The notes under the pieces: generated by a model
What the model was told of the DNA's origin: nothing
Databases searched by the model: none
The model's input: only the letters and a program-made list of their open reading frames with translations
Source of the DNA: Glycine soja
Taxonomy: Eukaryota > Streptophyta > Magnoliopsida > Fabales > Fabaceae
Assembly (NCBI RefSeq): GCF_004193775.1
Contig: NC_041019.1
Location: forward strand, 51,807,928 to 51,871,927
DNA: 64,000 bases
Direction: 5' to 3'
Translations under genes and position numbers: made by a program
In this document: positions 39,431 through 52,060 of the stretch, in pieces
Layout: every line of letters begins with the position of its first letter
Numbering within the stretch: position 1 is the stretch's first letter

Positions 39431-42400
39431 TGGATGTTTTTGGATTTTTATAGGTTAATGTATTACAACATAAAAAATTACTTTTCAAAATGATCTTATG
39501 TGTGGTCTAACAATTGAAAAGCTCAGTGAATCGAACATCATTCACTTCGCATGACTAATCAATAATCCTCACTAAATGCTTCATTCATGAATTATGCGCT
39601 CCCTTTTAGTAAAAAAACCAAACAATATAAAATGCAACCAATTCTTATTTAATATTATTTTTTGTCAAATAACCATTCATCTCTCAATTAAGTGTCCAAA
39701 TCAATGCAAAAACATTTCACAATTTGCTCTCTCTCATTATAACTATCTGAATTCCATAATTAAAGTAATATATTTTTCAAATACATCATCAATTTCAATG
39801 ACTATTTGTGGTTAAAAGTCAATCACTAGCAATTTTTTTTTTACTCAAACTACTATTATCACCAAAGTTGAAGTCGAACCGTGTGTGAAAGATCTTAAAC
39901 ACTTGTTCAAATATTTAAAATCTTAAATATCTATTCAAATATTTGATTTAAGATCTTTCAAAATTTAGTTATTAACTCCAATTTTGACAACAATAAGTTT
40001 TAGTTAGAAAACTTTTTAGTTTCGACTTTTAACCACAACGACAAAATATAGTTATTGAAGCGGGAGAGGTATTTGGAAGACATTTTACATTAATTGTGAA
40101 TTGAATAATTTAGAATAGAAGCGGGCAAACTGCAAAATGTTTTTGTATTGGCATGTTCACTTAATTGAGACAAATATGCAATGTAGAAAAATTTATATAA
40201 AACAAGAATTGATTGTAGTGTTCGGAATGCTTTAGTTATTTAGTAAAAAAGGGAGACCATAATCTATGGATGAATACATTTTATGGGAATTAACTGTTCA
40301 TGTGGAGTATACGCCTATCATGTCATTGAGATTTTCAAGTTTATTTTCACTCTTAGACCACACAAAACCGTACCATTTTTAAAGGAAAATTTCGTTGTTG
40401 TAATAAATAAACTAAAAAGATTAAAATGACTTTCACTTCATGTTTTAGCAAATATTTATAGAGATTTAACGACTAAAAGTAAATTATCTACATATTATAA
40501 CTAAAACAAAAAAAATATATTAAAAAAATTAAAACAAAATAACAATAATAACTTTTTTAGAGGGACCAAAAGTCAAATGAAAAATTTTTCGAAACAAAAA
40601 ATAAAAAACAACAGCCCATAAGTCATTTAATTAAGTTAACTATTTTTTTCTTATAAATGGTAATTTTTTTATGAAGGTTGGAATTAGGTATTTGATTTAG
40701 TTGTGCCAGTGATAATTATAAATCTATAATAAAAGTACAAATAGAAAAACTTAACCATGAATGTGACATTCACAGTCACTTATAGTTAGAAACATTTTCA
40801 ATTTTTCACTTAAAACTTTTAGAACTCATAAAGTGAAAAATTAAAAATGTTTTAATTTTTTAATTCTTTAAAAATGGATAAAAAAATGATGAAAATCTAT
40901 TTTTTTTCTACATCAATTTTAATGACCTTTTAACCTTGATTATGACGCGTGATAATAATCGGTGTCGTTGAAAGCCTTAGGCCCTTTAACATCGGTTGAA
41001 CAATTGTTTTTGAAGGACATGGATATGAAGCCGGGCACGGTGAAAAGTTTTTTTTTTCATTAGATAGCTGGTAGAACCGCAGGATCGATAAAGATTTGCT
41101 CCTTGAATTTGGTTGGAGATTCTAATAAAAAGGGAGTGAAATACTAAAAAAAAGACGTATTGGATTCAGTAAAACAGACAATGATTACCATGCCGTAAGG
41201 TGATCAGGATATGAAACTCGTATTTTACTTGCATAAGAACCTACAAAAACCTGTTGCTTGATCTGCAATTTAAAACCAACTCGCACATTGGTGACACATA
41301 CGAACATTTTGTTTTATATGCAGGAATTGAAAATAGGTATCAAAATTTACAATATTTACACATGTGATTAATCAACTGAGTTAGATACATTAATATACAA
41401 ACATTTTTATTGAACAAAACTTCCTCAGTCATGCTAAGTACATATATAGTAAAAAAAACTAGCTACAATTTGACAGAGTTCAGTTCAATTCCGGCGTGGA
41501 ATGTACTTGTGAATAAAAAAGGTCTCCATCATTTGCCAATTGAAAGTTTTTGTTTTTGCTCCAGTCTTTCGAAATGTTGGGTATATATTACTACTTTCTA
41601 TCAACTCCAACTCCAGAGGTTATATAATTCTTGTGATGCATGCTCTAGAGGTTGTTGACTTGTAACCCGTGACTTATTTCTCGATCTTCAATGATCATTT
41701 TCACATTTTTTTTTATATATTTGGACCTGATTTTCTTCTCTAACATATGCTCTGCAAGAAGCGCATGAGCTTTAATTTTGTAAGATTAGAGTCCCTTGCT
41801 CGCTCTTTTCTATGCACGAGAGTCATGACTATGTAAGCTACTAGCTAGATTAATTGATATCTCTAAATCTATGTTAAGTTCATTGTTTATTAGATAGAGA
41901 ATTTATGAAATTGTTTCATATGGATAGATGATGAACTTCTGCACCAATTCATGTGCAGCGAGACAATCTGAATAATCTCTTAAAAGATGAGGCAACAAAG
42001 TTAAAGGAAGAAAATAAAAAAAAGATGTATGCCCACGAAAGAATATGGAATTAAAGCAAATAGTTAATTAATACGTGAGTTATTGTAAATTTTTTCCACC
42101 GATAAAAAAATAATAGTGACGAGGGTGAGATTAAAATGATAGTAATTAAAGAAAAATTAAGAGACTCTGCCAGACCAGATATGGAGCCTATAGTGGTAAA
42201 GGAGTGGCCAAGCGGCCATTTTCATTTTTAAGTTTAGGTCATCTAAGTGTTCAACCCCAACTCTTACTTTCAATTGGACTAAACGAAATTAAATGTTAGC
42301 ATTTTAAACTTTTTAATACTTTTTTTATCCGCTAATTAAATTTAAAGTGGATCTAGACATAAATTATGCTGAAAAAGAAAACACCAAATACTAAGTGCTA

Positions 42401-43712
42401 TTTGTTAGGAACAAAATGTAAAAGGATGGCCTGGACCGATATCTATTTTTTAAACTACATCTTAATTAAAAATTAAAAAAAATGTAAAATGAGATTTATA
42501 AAAAAAACAAGAGATTCGTGCAGTTTTATGAATTATGTTTTGTACTTATTAACATTTTTCTACTAATTAATACACGGAGAGAATTAAATATAAACATGAT
42601 TCGGAATTTAATTTGATAGGAAAATAACAGAAAAATTATACTGTTGGTATTAGTAAAATATTTAATTAATATAATATAATAGATATATAAATACTTATTT
42701 ATTTTAGATATATAAATATCTATTTATTTTAAATATTTTATAAGTATTTATTATTTTCCTATCACATCATACATTTTATAATTTTTTTTACTTCTCTTTT
42801 CTCTCTCTGTTTTTAAGTTTCATATAATATTATGAGTGTTTATAAATCATTTTTCTTGGCTGATTCCAAAAATCTAATAAAGAAAGTTGTGGCTCCGACA
42901 AAATTTCTTACGGATGACCACTCAAAATCCACCCTCCATTTTTGTCCTATTATAAACTCTCATAAGCAGAAACATTTTTTTAATCGATATTTTTAATAAA
43001 ACTAACAAATTAATATTTATCAATAAAAAATCTATAATTATTCGTTACCGGAGACTGCCCTACTTAAGGTATATATATGTTCGACCTAAGTTTGTTACGC
43101 TAGCTACATACTCAGGAAGGAATGCTACCTTAACTCTAAGAGGACCATGACACCAATTTTATTTATTTTATAAGATTTTTTATGAGTAAGAAAAAATCAT
43201 CAAAAACTTCTTTATTTTACGTGCAAAATTCTTAGTTTGAGATAATATAACATCTTTACATATATGTATGTGTTATAGTGCCGCGCTTGTAAATATTTTA
43301 ATGATTAAGTTACATTGATATCAGTTCAATATCAAAATTATTTTTTTCAAATTAAGAAAACATATAGATTTTTAAAATATAATAAAAAAAATAAAAGAAG
43401 TTTCTTTATGATATTTTATGTATTTGTTCACTCCAAATAGCCTAACTCCACATATAGAGATACTTGATGGTCTTCCCCTTTTAGATCTGGGGGAAGGAGG
43501 CGAGGACTTTGTTCTGAATTGGAGACCAACCTAGTTATGATGTTTTCCTATTAGTTATGAGATTCCATCTTTTTTTTTTGGTCAAATTATTAGATGGTTT
43601 TTGTCTACTACTTGTTCATGGTCACCAGACCAATCTCTACACAATATGACATTAAGTGTTATTAATTATTTTTTAAAATAAAAAATTTAAATACATGTCA
43701 CATGAAATTTAA

Positions 43713-43760
43713 TCGAAATTATTAACATGTGGTGATCTAAAATTATCTAATAATTTCTCA
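43713..43760. repeat. Member of a short dispersed repeat (intergenic)
   Basis: Contains ATTAACATGTGGTGATCTAA and CTAATAATTTCTCATTTGC, matching the core and tail of the copies at 22418-22462 and 29786-29836. Confidence 0.4.
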
Positions 43761-45584
43761 TTTGCTTCACATAACAGTTCCTTCCATAAATGGCCTTAAA
43801 TAAACTGATAATGGTCCATTATTACTTGTCAAGGAGTTTTAGTAGTGTATAATCTTGGAGTATATGATAATTATTAAGAGAGTTCATAAAATAGGTCGTA
43901 AGTATAAGAGGGACATCCAATACTATTCATCAAAAACAAAATAAATTCCAACACTAGTCTTTTATATTCCATCTCATAAGTATTGTGTAAAAAGAAAATT
44001 AAGTTTTAAAATAAGCATTATTTTAGTTTTTAATGTAATATTTATTATTTTTCTTGGTTTATATCCCTAATAAAATTATTAATTGACAACAAAAAGTATA
44101 AATAAATTAATGATAATAAAGTTAATTTTATACAATTATTATTTTTTCGTCTATTTAATTATTCACTTTCCTTGGTTTGTGTAAAAAAAATAATTAAAAC
44201 GACACTTATAACGGGACATATGGATTGTTATTATTATTATAGAAACAACGTAATGTCTTCATACAAGTGGATATTCCAAAGGTAGGTTCATATATATTTT
44301 ATTAAAAGTAAAAATCACTATTTAAGAACGTGTTATTAATGTCAAGATTCATTTTTGTGCATTTTTTATTATAAAAATGGAAGTAGCTTAAGTAATGAGA
44401 TGTAATAATGGTTTGGAAAATATATGAAAATAAAAATAATAGAAGACATTTGTAATCTTAAACCAAAAAAAAATTTTAAACATTATTTTTAGTCTTGATT
44501 GAATTTTAAATTAAGGGATATGGATTTTGTAAGGTTGAGAAAATAAAATTTAAGGTTTCCTTAAAATTGTCAGTCGTCACGTCTCCTCATAAAAACCCTA
44601 GCAAACGTGGAACCCATGCAACATGAGCTTTGACACGCATGCCTCAATCGTCATCGCCTACAGTCGCAGATATTGAGAGCAATTTCCTCTTTTCCATTTG
44701 GAAAATGTTAGACTTCATATATTTTTGAACGTTAAGGTGATAAATAATGATGATGGAAAATAATAATAAAATGACGTAAAGTAATTAGGATAATTAAAAG
44801 CAAATTCTCAAATCTAGATTCTAGAATACGCGGAGTTGCCTTTAAAATCACCCATTTACTTGCTCTAGTCACTCGTTGCTACCCTTTGTTTCATTTCTCT
44901 CTTCAAGCTAAGAGATTAGTAATCCATCTTTTTCTTTCCTTCTCCCATCACTCATAATGATGAATAGTGTCACAAAAGATTTTCCTAATGAAACTTCCAC
45001 CAATTCAACTACTTCAAAAGGGCTTGATTTTTATCAGAAGCCAACAACTAGCCCCAAGGCAATGCTAAATTCAAAAGTTTACATTTTTTTTTACATTTCA
45101 AAATTAATTTTAAGTTCTTTTGTTTCCTTTCAATTTTTGTTCAAACTTATATTTTTTTCATTAGCCATTTAATTTATTATTATTTTCTTCCAAGTTACTA
45201 TTACTTCATTCTATTTAATTTGAATATTTGATTCTCTACATTTCGTTTTCTTTATCTTAACCTTCCAATTAATCAAGGAATAAAAAACTATGATTAATCT
45301 AAAATTTGTTCAAGAGATAAGTAAAATTCAACCAAGAATTACTTCCATCAAGAATCAAGTTGAGACACTACCTAACATTCAATCTTAACTCAGCACATTA
45401 ACTATGTGTCCAATCATTGATTTTTACATTTCATTTTAGCTTCTATTATCAATTTATTAAGTTAAAATTTTACAATTTGATTCTGCCAAGATTAATTTAA
45501 TATATGTTTTGCTTACAAGTCTAGATATTCATTCTCTCGAAGTTATCTTTTTTATTGCAGTAAAAATAAAAAAAGAAAAAAAGT

Positions 45585-45805
45585 CCTTAACATTGCACAC
45601 ATATTTGTAAATTTATATAAAAAAAATATTTTTTTAATAATTAATAATGAATATTCTATTTTATTTGATAAAAAAACTAGACATTTAAAAGTGCGGAAAA
45701 ATTAATAAGTAATTTAAATTAAAACACATAATTTGTAGTGGATTAAAATTCAAAATTTTAAAATCAAAATCAAATTAACATGACTAGAATTACAACTAAT
45801 ACTCT
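45585..45805 (+). repeat. Dispersed direct repeat, copy 1
   Basis: Shares a series of short blocks in the same order with 54358-54570: ACATTGCAC, AATGAATATTYTATTTTATT, a TATTTAAAAGTG-like block, and a terminal run of ATCAAA/ATTACAA blocks. AT-rich and non-coding; homology is judged by eye. Confidence 0.45.
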
Positions 45806-46936
45806 TAAAACTAACCGTGTGTTTACTTTATGGATTAAAAGTTGATTCCCAGGAACCAAAGTGAGAATATTATTTATCTTTGTTACAAGTTTTGAAAAAT
45901 TATTCCGTATTATTGATTTTCAAAAATGTTATAATTTTTATTTATATCATATTTTCCTACACTTTTATTCTATGAGAAAATGATATCCACATGGAATAAG
46001 AGAAAACATTTCCTAAAATATCCTTTTTTATTTTAATTTAAAATTTTAAAACATATTCGAAAAAAGTTAAAATGTAATGAAACAGATTGTTAAATAAATC
46101 CAGAAATAACATGTGATGCGGGGAAATATAACATGATACTACATTGAAACAAAAGTCTCCTAATATATGATTAGAATAAAAAGTATTGGAAATTATGTAC
46201 TGATAATGACTTATGTTATTTAATTAAATGATTCAAGGTCAAATCTTGACTTTAAATATTGAATATTGAATAAATTATGTTGAAAGATAAATATTTATTT
46301 ATTTTAGGTATACTTATGATCTCCAATATAGATTTATCATTACTTTTGATGATGAATGTAATTTGTATCAATATCATGATCAAGAAAGAAAATATTGGAC
46401 TATGAGAATTTTTATTGTGTCCCCCATTAATTTGGGAGTATTGATACGGATTCACGAAGAATCAAACTGTATTATTATGTTATTTTAAAATTTAATGATA
46501 GTTTGAAATAGGAACTTTAATTTTAAAAAAAAATTAACAAAAGATTAATTTAAAGCAAAAAAAAAAAAAGGATATGCCAATTAGTATAATAACAAGTAAC
46601 ACAATATGACAACAAATCAAGAAAATTATAAAAAAAAGTCCACAATTTTAAAATTTTGAATTCCATCCTTAATTATCGTTTTTAAAGTCTTTATATTTTA
46701 CGAATTTTAGGTATTTTATATAATTCTCTTAAAGTGCGTTTGAATAAAGAATTTTAACTGAAAAAAGTAATTTATCAAAAAATGTAAAATTATTTAATCT
46801 AAAATTCATTGTTTGGATGCTTATTTATGAAGAATTTAAATTTTTAGAATTTTAAAACAAAATTTTAAACAACTAAAAATATAAAATTTTAATTTCTTTC
46901 TAATACGTGAGAAATTAAAATTTTCTTCTTCTATAG

Positions 46937-47487
46937 AAACTGGCACCACATCGCAACCTCGCTTTCTCTCTCAAGTTTGTCTCTCTTGGACCTCTAGCTC
47001 CAACTCCCTCTTCCCCTTCTTCAAACCCTACATCCTCCATTGTCGCCGCCTCATGCGGCTCCACGTGTCCTCTCCCACCTCCTCCACCCCCCACCACCTT
47101 CGATGAGACCATATTCTTCAACAGTAGGGACCATTATGCCAACCTTGCGACGAACCTCCTCCTCGATTTCACCCTTTTTTGGCTCCCCCGACCCTTGCTA
47201 CGGTATCATGCGCCATGTACCTATGCTATGTGTTCACCAACCTCCCCGTGATCGTGATCTTAGACCTGACGGAGCAGGATTATAACGACTTTGACTACAA
47301 CATGATCAAGGATATGCATGTCGTGTCGTGCTTCATCAAAGAGTGGGGTGACATCGTCATAATGCTCAAGGACGACACCAAGGTTGATCTCAGGAGTTTT
47401 CCCAAGTTCAGAGAGATCGCCAAGTATTGCATCGCTATGGCTCAAAAACCCTTCATCCTGATCGAAACTAGACCCAAAGCCTTCTAG
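46937..47487 (+). pseudogene. Frameshifted fragment of a plastid-type nuclear gene (possibly bPH/DUF304 membrane protein)
   Basis: GC-rich coding-like sequence stands out from AT-rich surroundings. The first frame (from 46937, just after a stop) reads like a Ser/Pro-rich transit peptide, then TTFDETIFFNSRDHYANL, and LLLDFTLFWL. Near 47185-47200, in a C-run, the sense shifts to another frame that continues LATVSCAMYLCYVFTNLPV, KEWGDIVIMLKDDTKVDLRS and FPKFREIAKYC to a TAG at 47485-47487. There is no initiating ATG and one frameshift, so it is dead or truncated. The pattern of two hydrophobic segments followed by a VTDRR/ITLKDGTKVDLRSVPKFREI-like module suggests a bacterial-PH-like chloroplast membrane protein; this assignment is tentative. 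It lies inside a Mutator-like element. Confidence 0.65.
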
Positions 47488-47865
47488 GTCCAAACATAAA
47501 ATTTTGAAAATGAAAAAATTTAATTTCTTTATCCTAACACAGAATTTTAAAAATGAAAGAATTTCAATTAAAACATTAGAAATTCTTTAGAATTTTAAAT
47601 AGCCTCATCCAAACATACTAATATGGCAATTTTGTGCTTTGTCAATTTTTATATAATTTTATATATTGAAAAGTATATATAATTCACGTTAGGTATTTTA
47701 TATACTTTTTGTTATCGTTTAATGCTTTGTCATTTTTTTTTGCATAATTTTAACATTTTAATTAAGTAAGAAATATAAAATAATTAAGAATTAAACTAGC
47801 TCTCAATATAAAAGACTTAAGAAAATTATATAAAGAGTTTAATGCGTATATATTGATAGGATAAA

Positions 47866-47992
47866 ATAATTTTACATTGTCATTTAATCATAAATCATCA
47901 TTTGAATCACTTTAAGATAATTATTTTAAAAAGCAACAAATTTATCATATACAATGAGTTGTGATTGAATGATAGTATAAAACTTTTTACAC
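47866..47992. mobile_element. MITE, relative of the kinase-intron copies
   Basis: Ends are inverted: AATTTTACATTGTCATTTAA at the left and, read in reverse complement from the right, GTAAAAAGTTTTATACTATC then ATTCAATCAC. Interior similarity (TAATTATTTTAAAAAG) and ends match the pair at 5711-5990. It lies within the right half of the Mutator-like element. Confidence 0.55.
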
Positions 47993-48354
47993 ATGCATAA
48001 CCATTTTTTCTTATATAAAATACCTAAAATTTGTATAATATAGAGACTAAAAAAAAGATAAGAATCAAATTCAAAATTTTAAAATTGTGGATTTTTTTAT
48101 TACTTTCTTGGTTTATTGTCATATTAATATTGTGCTGTTGTTATTATGTCAATTGACATATCCTTATTTTTTCTTTTTAAAAAATTAATCTTTTGTTAGC
48201 AATTTTCTTAAAAATTAAAGTTTCTTTTTTCAAATTATCATTAAATTTTAAAACAACAATATAATAATATAGCTTGATCCCCAAATTCACGGGGCACAGT
48301 AAAAATTCTCATTGTACTATTCTCTCTAGTTATCATTTTATTATTTTATTGATC

Positions 48355-48700
48355 CGTCTTTTGTCTTGTCCTGCACCGCCAGATCCTAATTAACTTAGTA
48401 CATGTTTTACATGACAAAATTAAGTTTGGTGCATTCTAGGTAGGTTCTCTCATCCCTTCCTTCTTTGATTGTTGATTCACGTAATAAGCACGAGATCAAT
48501 GTATTATTATTTCTTTCCAAACACACGCAATGCCGTCGAAATCTGTTATGACTTTTGAGCTTCTTTTCTGTCAAGTGTTTTCCCACACAATCACGCACGC
48601 AGAATTCTCGTGTGCTCACACGCCGCCGCGTACTTTCTTACGTTGCACTTTCTTTCTTGCTTGCTGTTTGATTTGCCCTTGAGTTAAGTTGAACCTGGAT
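48355..48700 (+). repeat. Member of a dispersed repeat family of unknown class
   Basis: Contains TTTGTCTTGTCCTGCACCGC, a TTTTACATGACAAAATTAAG block, GGTGCATTCTAGG, a GCCGTCGAAATCTGTTATGA block, TTTCTGTCAAGTGTTTTCCC and GATTTGCCCTTGAGTTAAGT. These blocks recur in order in the members at 49 kb and 54.7 kb, and in part at 39 kb and 51.9 kb. Confidence 0.5.
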
Positions 48701-49219
48701 AATAGCATTCTTTTCTATGTGATTTGGAAACTAGGAAACAATGAAAACGATAAATCAAATCAAATAAGTAATGTTATATGCGAGACAGTTGTTACCTATA
48801 ATATTTTTTTTTATTGGCGCCAATATTAATTATGAGTTAATTCTCAATAGTAGGGAGCAAGATTTTCTATAGTAGGGACCATGTAATTTGAGGTGTAATA
48901 TCAACATTTTTTAATTATTTGTGATCTCAATTATAATTACACCAGTCACATTTATTTGTGATTTGTTTTTATATCAACAAACGTGATAAAATTATAATGC
49001 GATAGTTATCTATATTTAAAATCTTGGTAGAGGGAGCTATCTATAATGTTGAAGAAAGGAATGATTATGATTAGTGACACGGGTAATGTGTAGTGTTAGA
49101 TCTTAATTTGTTGCAATAGTATTAGGGACATAACTTTGTTGCTGTTGTATGTAGGGTTACCTTGTGCTCCCTATAATAATATTATTTTGCTTATAAAAAA
49201 CAATGTTGGATGTGGTTCT

Positions 49220-49365
49220 CCTTTTCAGTGAATGTATTTTTTAATTTGTCTTGTGTCTTGTCCTTTTCGTGAATGTATTTTTTAATTTGTCTGTGTCTTG
49301 TCCTTCGCCGGCAGATCCTTTCAAGTTTTTTACATGACAAAGAATTCATGCATTCTAGGTTCTCT
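49220..49365 (+). repeat. Dispersed repeat member with internal 40-42-bp tandem duplication
   Basis: CCTTTTCAGTGAATGTATTT and its continuation (49220-49261) are repeated as CCTTTTCGTGAATGTATTTT (49262-49301), followed by GTCCTTCGCCGGCAGATCC, TTTTTTACATGACAAAGAAT and TGCATTCTAGGTTCTCT, the core blocks of the dispersed family. Confidence 0.6.
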
Positions 49366-51904
49366 AGATGCTTTAATAATTAATGTTTTTAATTTCGTAC
49401 TTTCAAATTAAAGAAATGAATGTATTCCTATTTGAGTTGTGATATGTGAATACTTTATCATTTTAAATATTTTATTAACACCTATTATTAATTTTTTTTC
49501 TGTTTTTTTATTGCATCATATTGCTTATCAAATCTACACTTTTTTATATTATATCTCTTTATCTTTTTAATTAGGTATCGATTAGAGTAGAGGTATCTAA
49601 TAATATTTTTTCTTCTTCCGTCTTTTCAAATGTATATCCACTTTTTTCTTCTTGTGTTTGGTTGGAGATAAGGTTGTGAATATGATTTGGTTTTCTCAAA
49701 AACTCCAAATCACAGTTTTTTTATGTAATCATATTACATATTTATTAAAATAGTGTCACAAAAAAGTAGTTAGGAAAAATGATTTGAATGCATACAAATC
49801 ATGTTGGAAGGAAAGGAATTGAAGAAGGACTGACTAGAAACAGTGACTTTTGTAAACCAATGCCAAAGCAAGGCCCAAACAATGTTCAAACTTCAAAAGT
49901 AAAACTAAATTGAGACAGACATGGAAAAAACGAATACATTTTCTGTAAACAGTTTCATGCCTTTACGAAAACCACATGACTTTCCCAAACCAGACTCACA
50001 CGACAAAACAACGGTGTCAAAATGCAATTTTTGGTTTTCCTATCTAAGTAATGTGAGTTTTGTAAACAGAACCTAAAAATCAGATTTAAACTTTAAAGTA
50101 GTTGGGGCCAGTATAGTTTAGGAGTGATGTGGGCTAATGACATTTTTCCGTAGGCTAGCTTAGTTAGAGGAAAAATAAATAAAAAAAGAGAAATATTAAC
50201 TATTAAAAAAATTCAATTTTTTCATTCTTTTATTTTCTCTTTAATTTCAATTTCAAATTTTCTCACCTTTGCTTTTCATCACACTAAGTGTATTTTGAAT
50301 TAAAATTAAAATAACTCAAAAGGTACTTTTTAAAAAAAAAACTTTTTCTTCTTATTTTATGTATTTAAATACATAATTTTGTATTAGAATTTTCAAATTA
50401 ACATATATACTTTTGTAAAATTAAATAAAACATAGTAGACCATAAATTAGTTTTGAAATTCTTTTCACAAAGAGATTGATGGCCGTCATGTGTGAAGTGT
50501 ACAAACCAGTCAACAACTGTGTCCTGTGTTCACACGGGCCGCTGTGGTCACCTACGAGTGGTGGACAATCAAGCGTGATTTCACACGCCAACGTAAATTT
50601 TTATTTTTTATTAACTGAAAAATTTATTTAATTGTTGGATAAATGTTTTTTAAAATATTTTTTAATATTTTTTGAAACACTATTTAAAAAAATATTTATT
50701 AAAATTTATTTTTTTAATCTTTTATATTTTTATCTTTAATATTTTATTCAATTTTCTAGTTATCTTTTTAAAATAAATTATGATTTAATTATTTTCTGTA
50801 ATTTTACATAATTACTTTAATAATTAATTTTACCTATCACTTATAATTTAATAGTCTAATTTTTAGTTAATTTATCAAATATAATCTTAAATTTTTTTAA
50901 TTTATTTAAACAAAACTGACCAATGCATTCTTTATGTTCATCAGTCATTGCGACAAAACGAGTTTACCGTCTCCTCTACGTTTTTTTTTCCCTTTTGATC
51001 AGTTTGGGAAAATACAAAAGAGATAGAGGAGAAATGGAGAAAAGGGGCAGGAAATAGAAAAATAAAAATGACTTGTTTGATAGAATAGGACTAAGGGAGA
51101 GAAATAAAAAATTGTGAGATTTATACGTTGTTTTACTGTCTCAAGATTAGACAGAAATTCAACTGTTCTCCAAAAATCACTGAAAACGATTAATTATTAT
51201 TATTAATTATGTGCCCTTTTGTTTAAATTTTAAAAAAATAATTATGAAAAATATTTTTTAGATGCAAATACAATTTGCTTCTTAAAAAAAGTAAATTTTT
51301 TATTAACAGAACTAATTTAAACAAACACATAAAAAATAATCAATACTTATTTTATTTAAAAAATATTTTTTAACAAATAAGTTTAAACAAGTGAATTCAA
51401 TTAACTATCAACATGTTTATAATAAAAAAGAATCCATTTACCAAAAATTATAATCAATTATCATGTTTATTTAGAAATGTGGCACCTATGATAATCAATA
51501 TTTATTTCTGTAAAAAAAATCGATTTTCCAGCATCTCAAAATTGATTTTCCAGTATTTACTTTTTGAAAATTTATATTTTAATTAAATAGATTATTTTTA
51601 TTCTTTTTTATTTCTTTCTTTTCTATTTTTTTTATTTCTCTTAAACCTTAATCCAAAAAATACCCCTAAATCCACTCTATTTTTTCACACATTTTCATTC
51701 CCTCTACTTCTTAATTTCTTTCCCTATTTTTTTTACCAAACACACCGTAAATACAAAATATTTGGTATTATAAAAATTAACAATTTTATTATACACAAAA
51801 TTATTAATAATCACAATATAAAAAAAATATTTTTTACTACATCACTTGCCGCATTTATTATTATTTTTTCTATTGATTTGTACTTTTGCAAATTGCAATA
51901 CCTC

Positions 51905-52060
51905 CTCGCCTACCGGAACAATATGACAAAACCGTGCAATGTAGTGACATGTATTCTCTTCTCTCCCCTCCTAGTTTTTGCTTTGTGTAGTGTCAAGTGC
52001 TTTTGATTAAGAACAGTACTATTATTTCCTTTCCCTGGTGAATCTGTTGTGACAAATTTG
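51905..52060 (+). repeat. Weak member of the dispersed repeat family
   Basis: Contains CCTACCGGAACAATATGACA, GTGCAATGTAGTGACATG and GTACTATTATTTCCTTTCCC with AATCTGTTGTGAC, paralleling blocks of the 48.4-kb copy, but diverged. Grouped by eye only. Confidence 0.3.

Larger units (their letters stand above)
37853..46456. other. Gene-empty AT-rich intergenic DNA
   Basis: 8.6 kb of AT-rich sequence with no supportable gene. It contains a TA microsatellite (39381-39427), a member of the dispersed repeat family near 39040-39275, MITE-like text at about 38720-38960, a copy of a repeat paired with 54358-54570 (about 45585-45805), and a short possible first exon at 44957-45079, all noted elsewhere. 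Confidence 0.6.
46457..48284. mobile_element. Mutator-like element with long inverted arms and a gene fragment (Pack-MULE candidate)
   Basis: The segment 46457-46728 reappears inverted at 48013-48284. Colinear matches include TTTTAAAATTTAATGATA, AACAAAAGATTAATTT, GGATATGYCAATT, TCCACAATTTTAAAATTTTG and ATTTTAGGTATTTTATATAA. Arms of about 270 bp are typical of Mutator-like elements. The 7-mer ATTCACG flanks the outer ends (46450-46456 and 48285-48291), compatible with a decayed 9-bp target duplication. The interior holds a gene-derived pseudogene (46937-47487) and a MITE (47866-47992); no transposase is visible. A possible nested element with ends near 46731 and 47620 (GTGCGTTTGAAT, ATCCAAACATACT) surrounds the gene fragment and may be the real carrier. 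Confidence 0.7.

Noticed and set aside
47040..47285. Proline-rich frame overlapping the captured gene fragment
   Set aside because: Another frame of the same region gives family-like protein text, so this one is a shadow.
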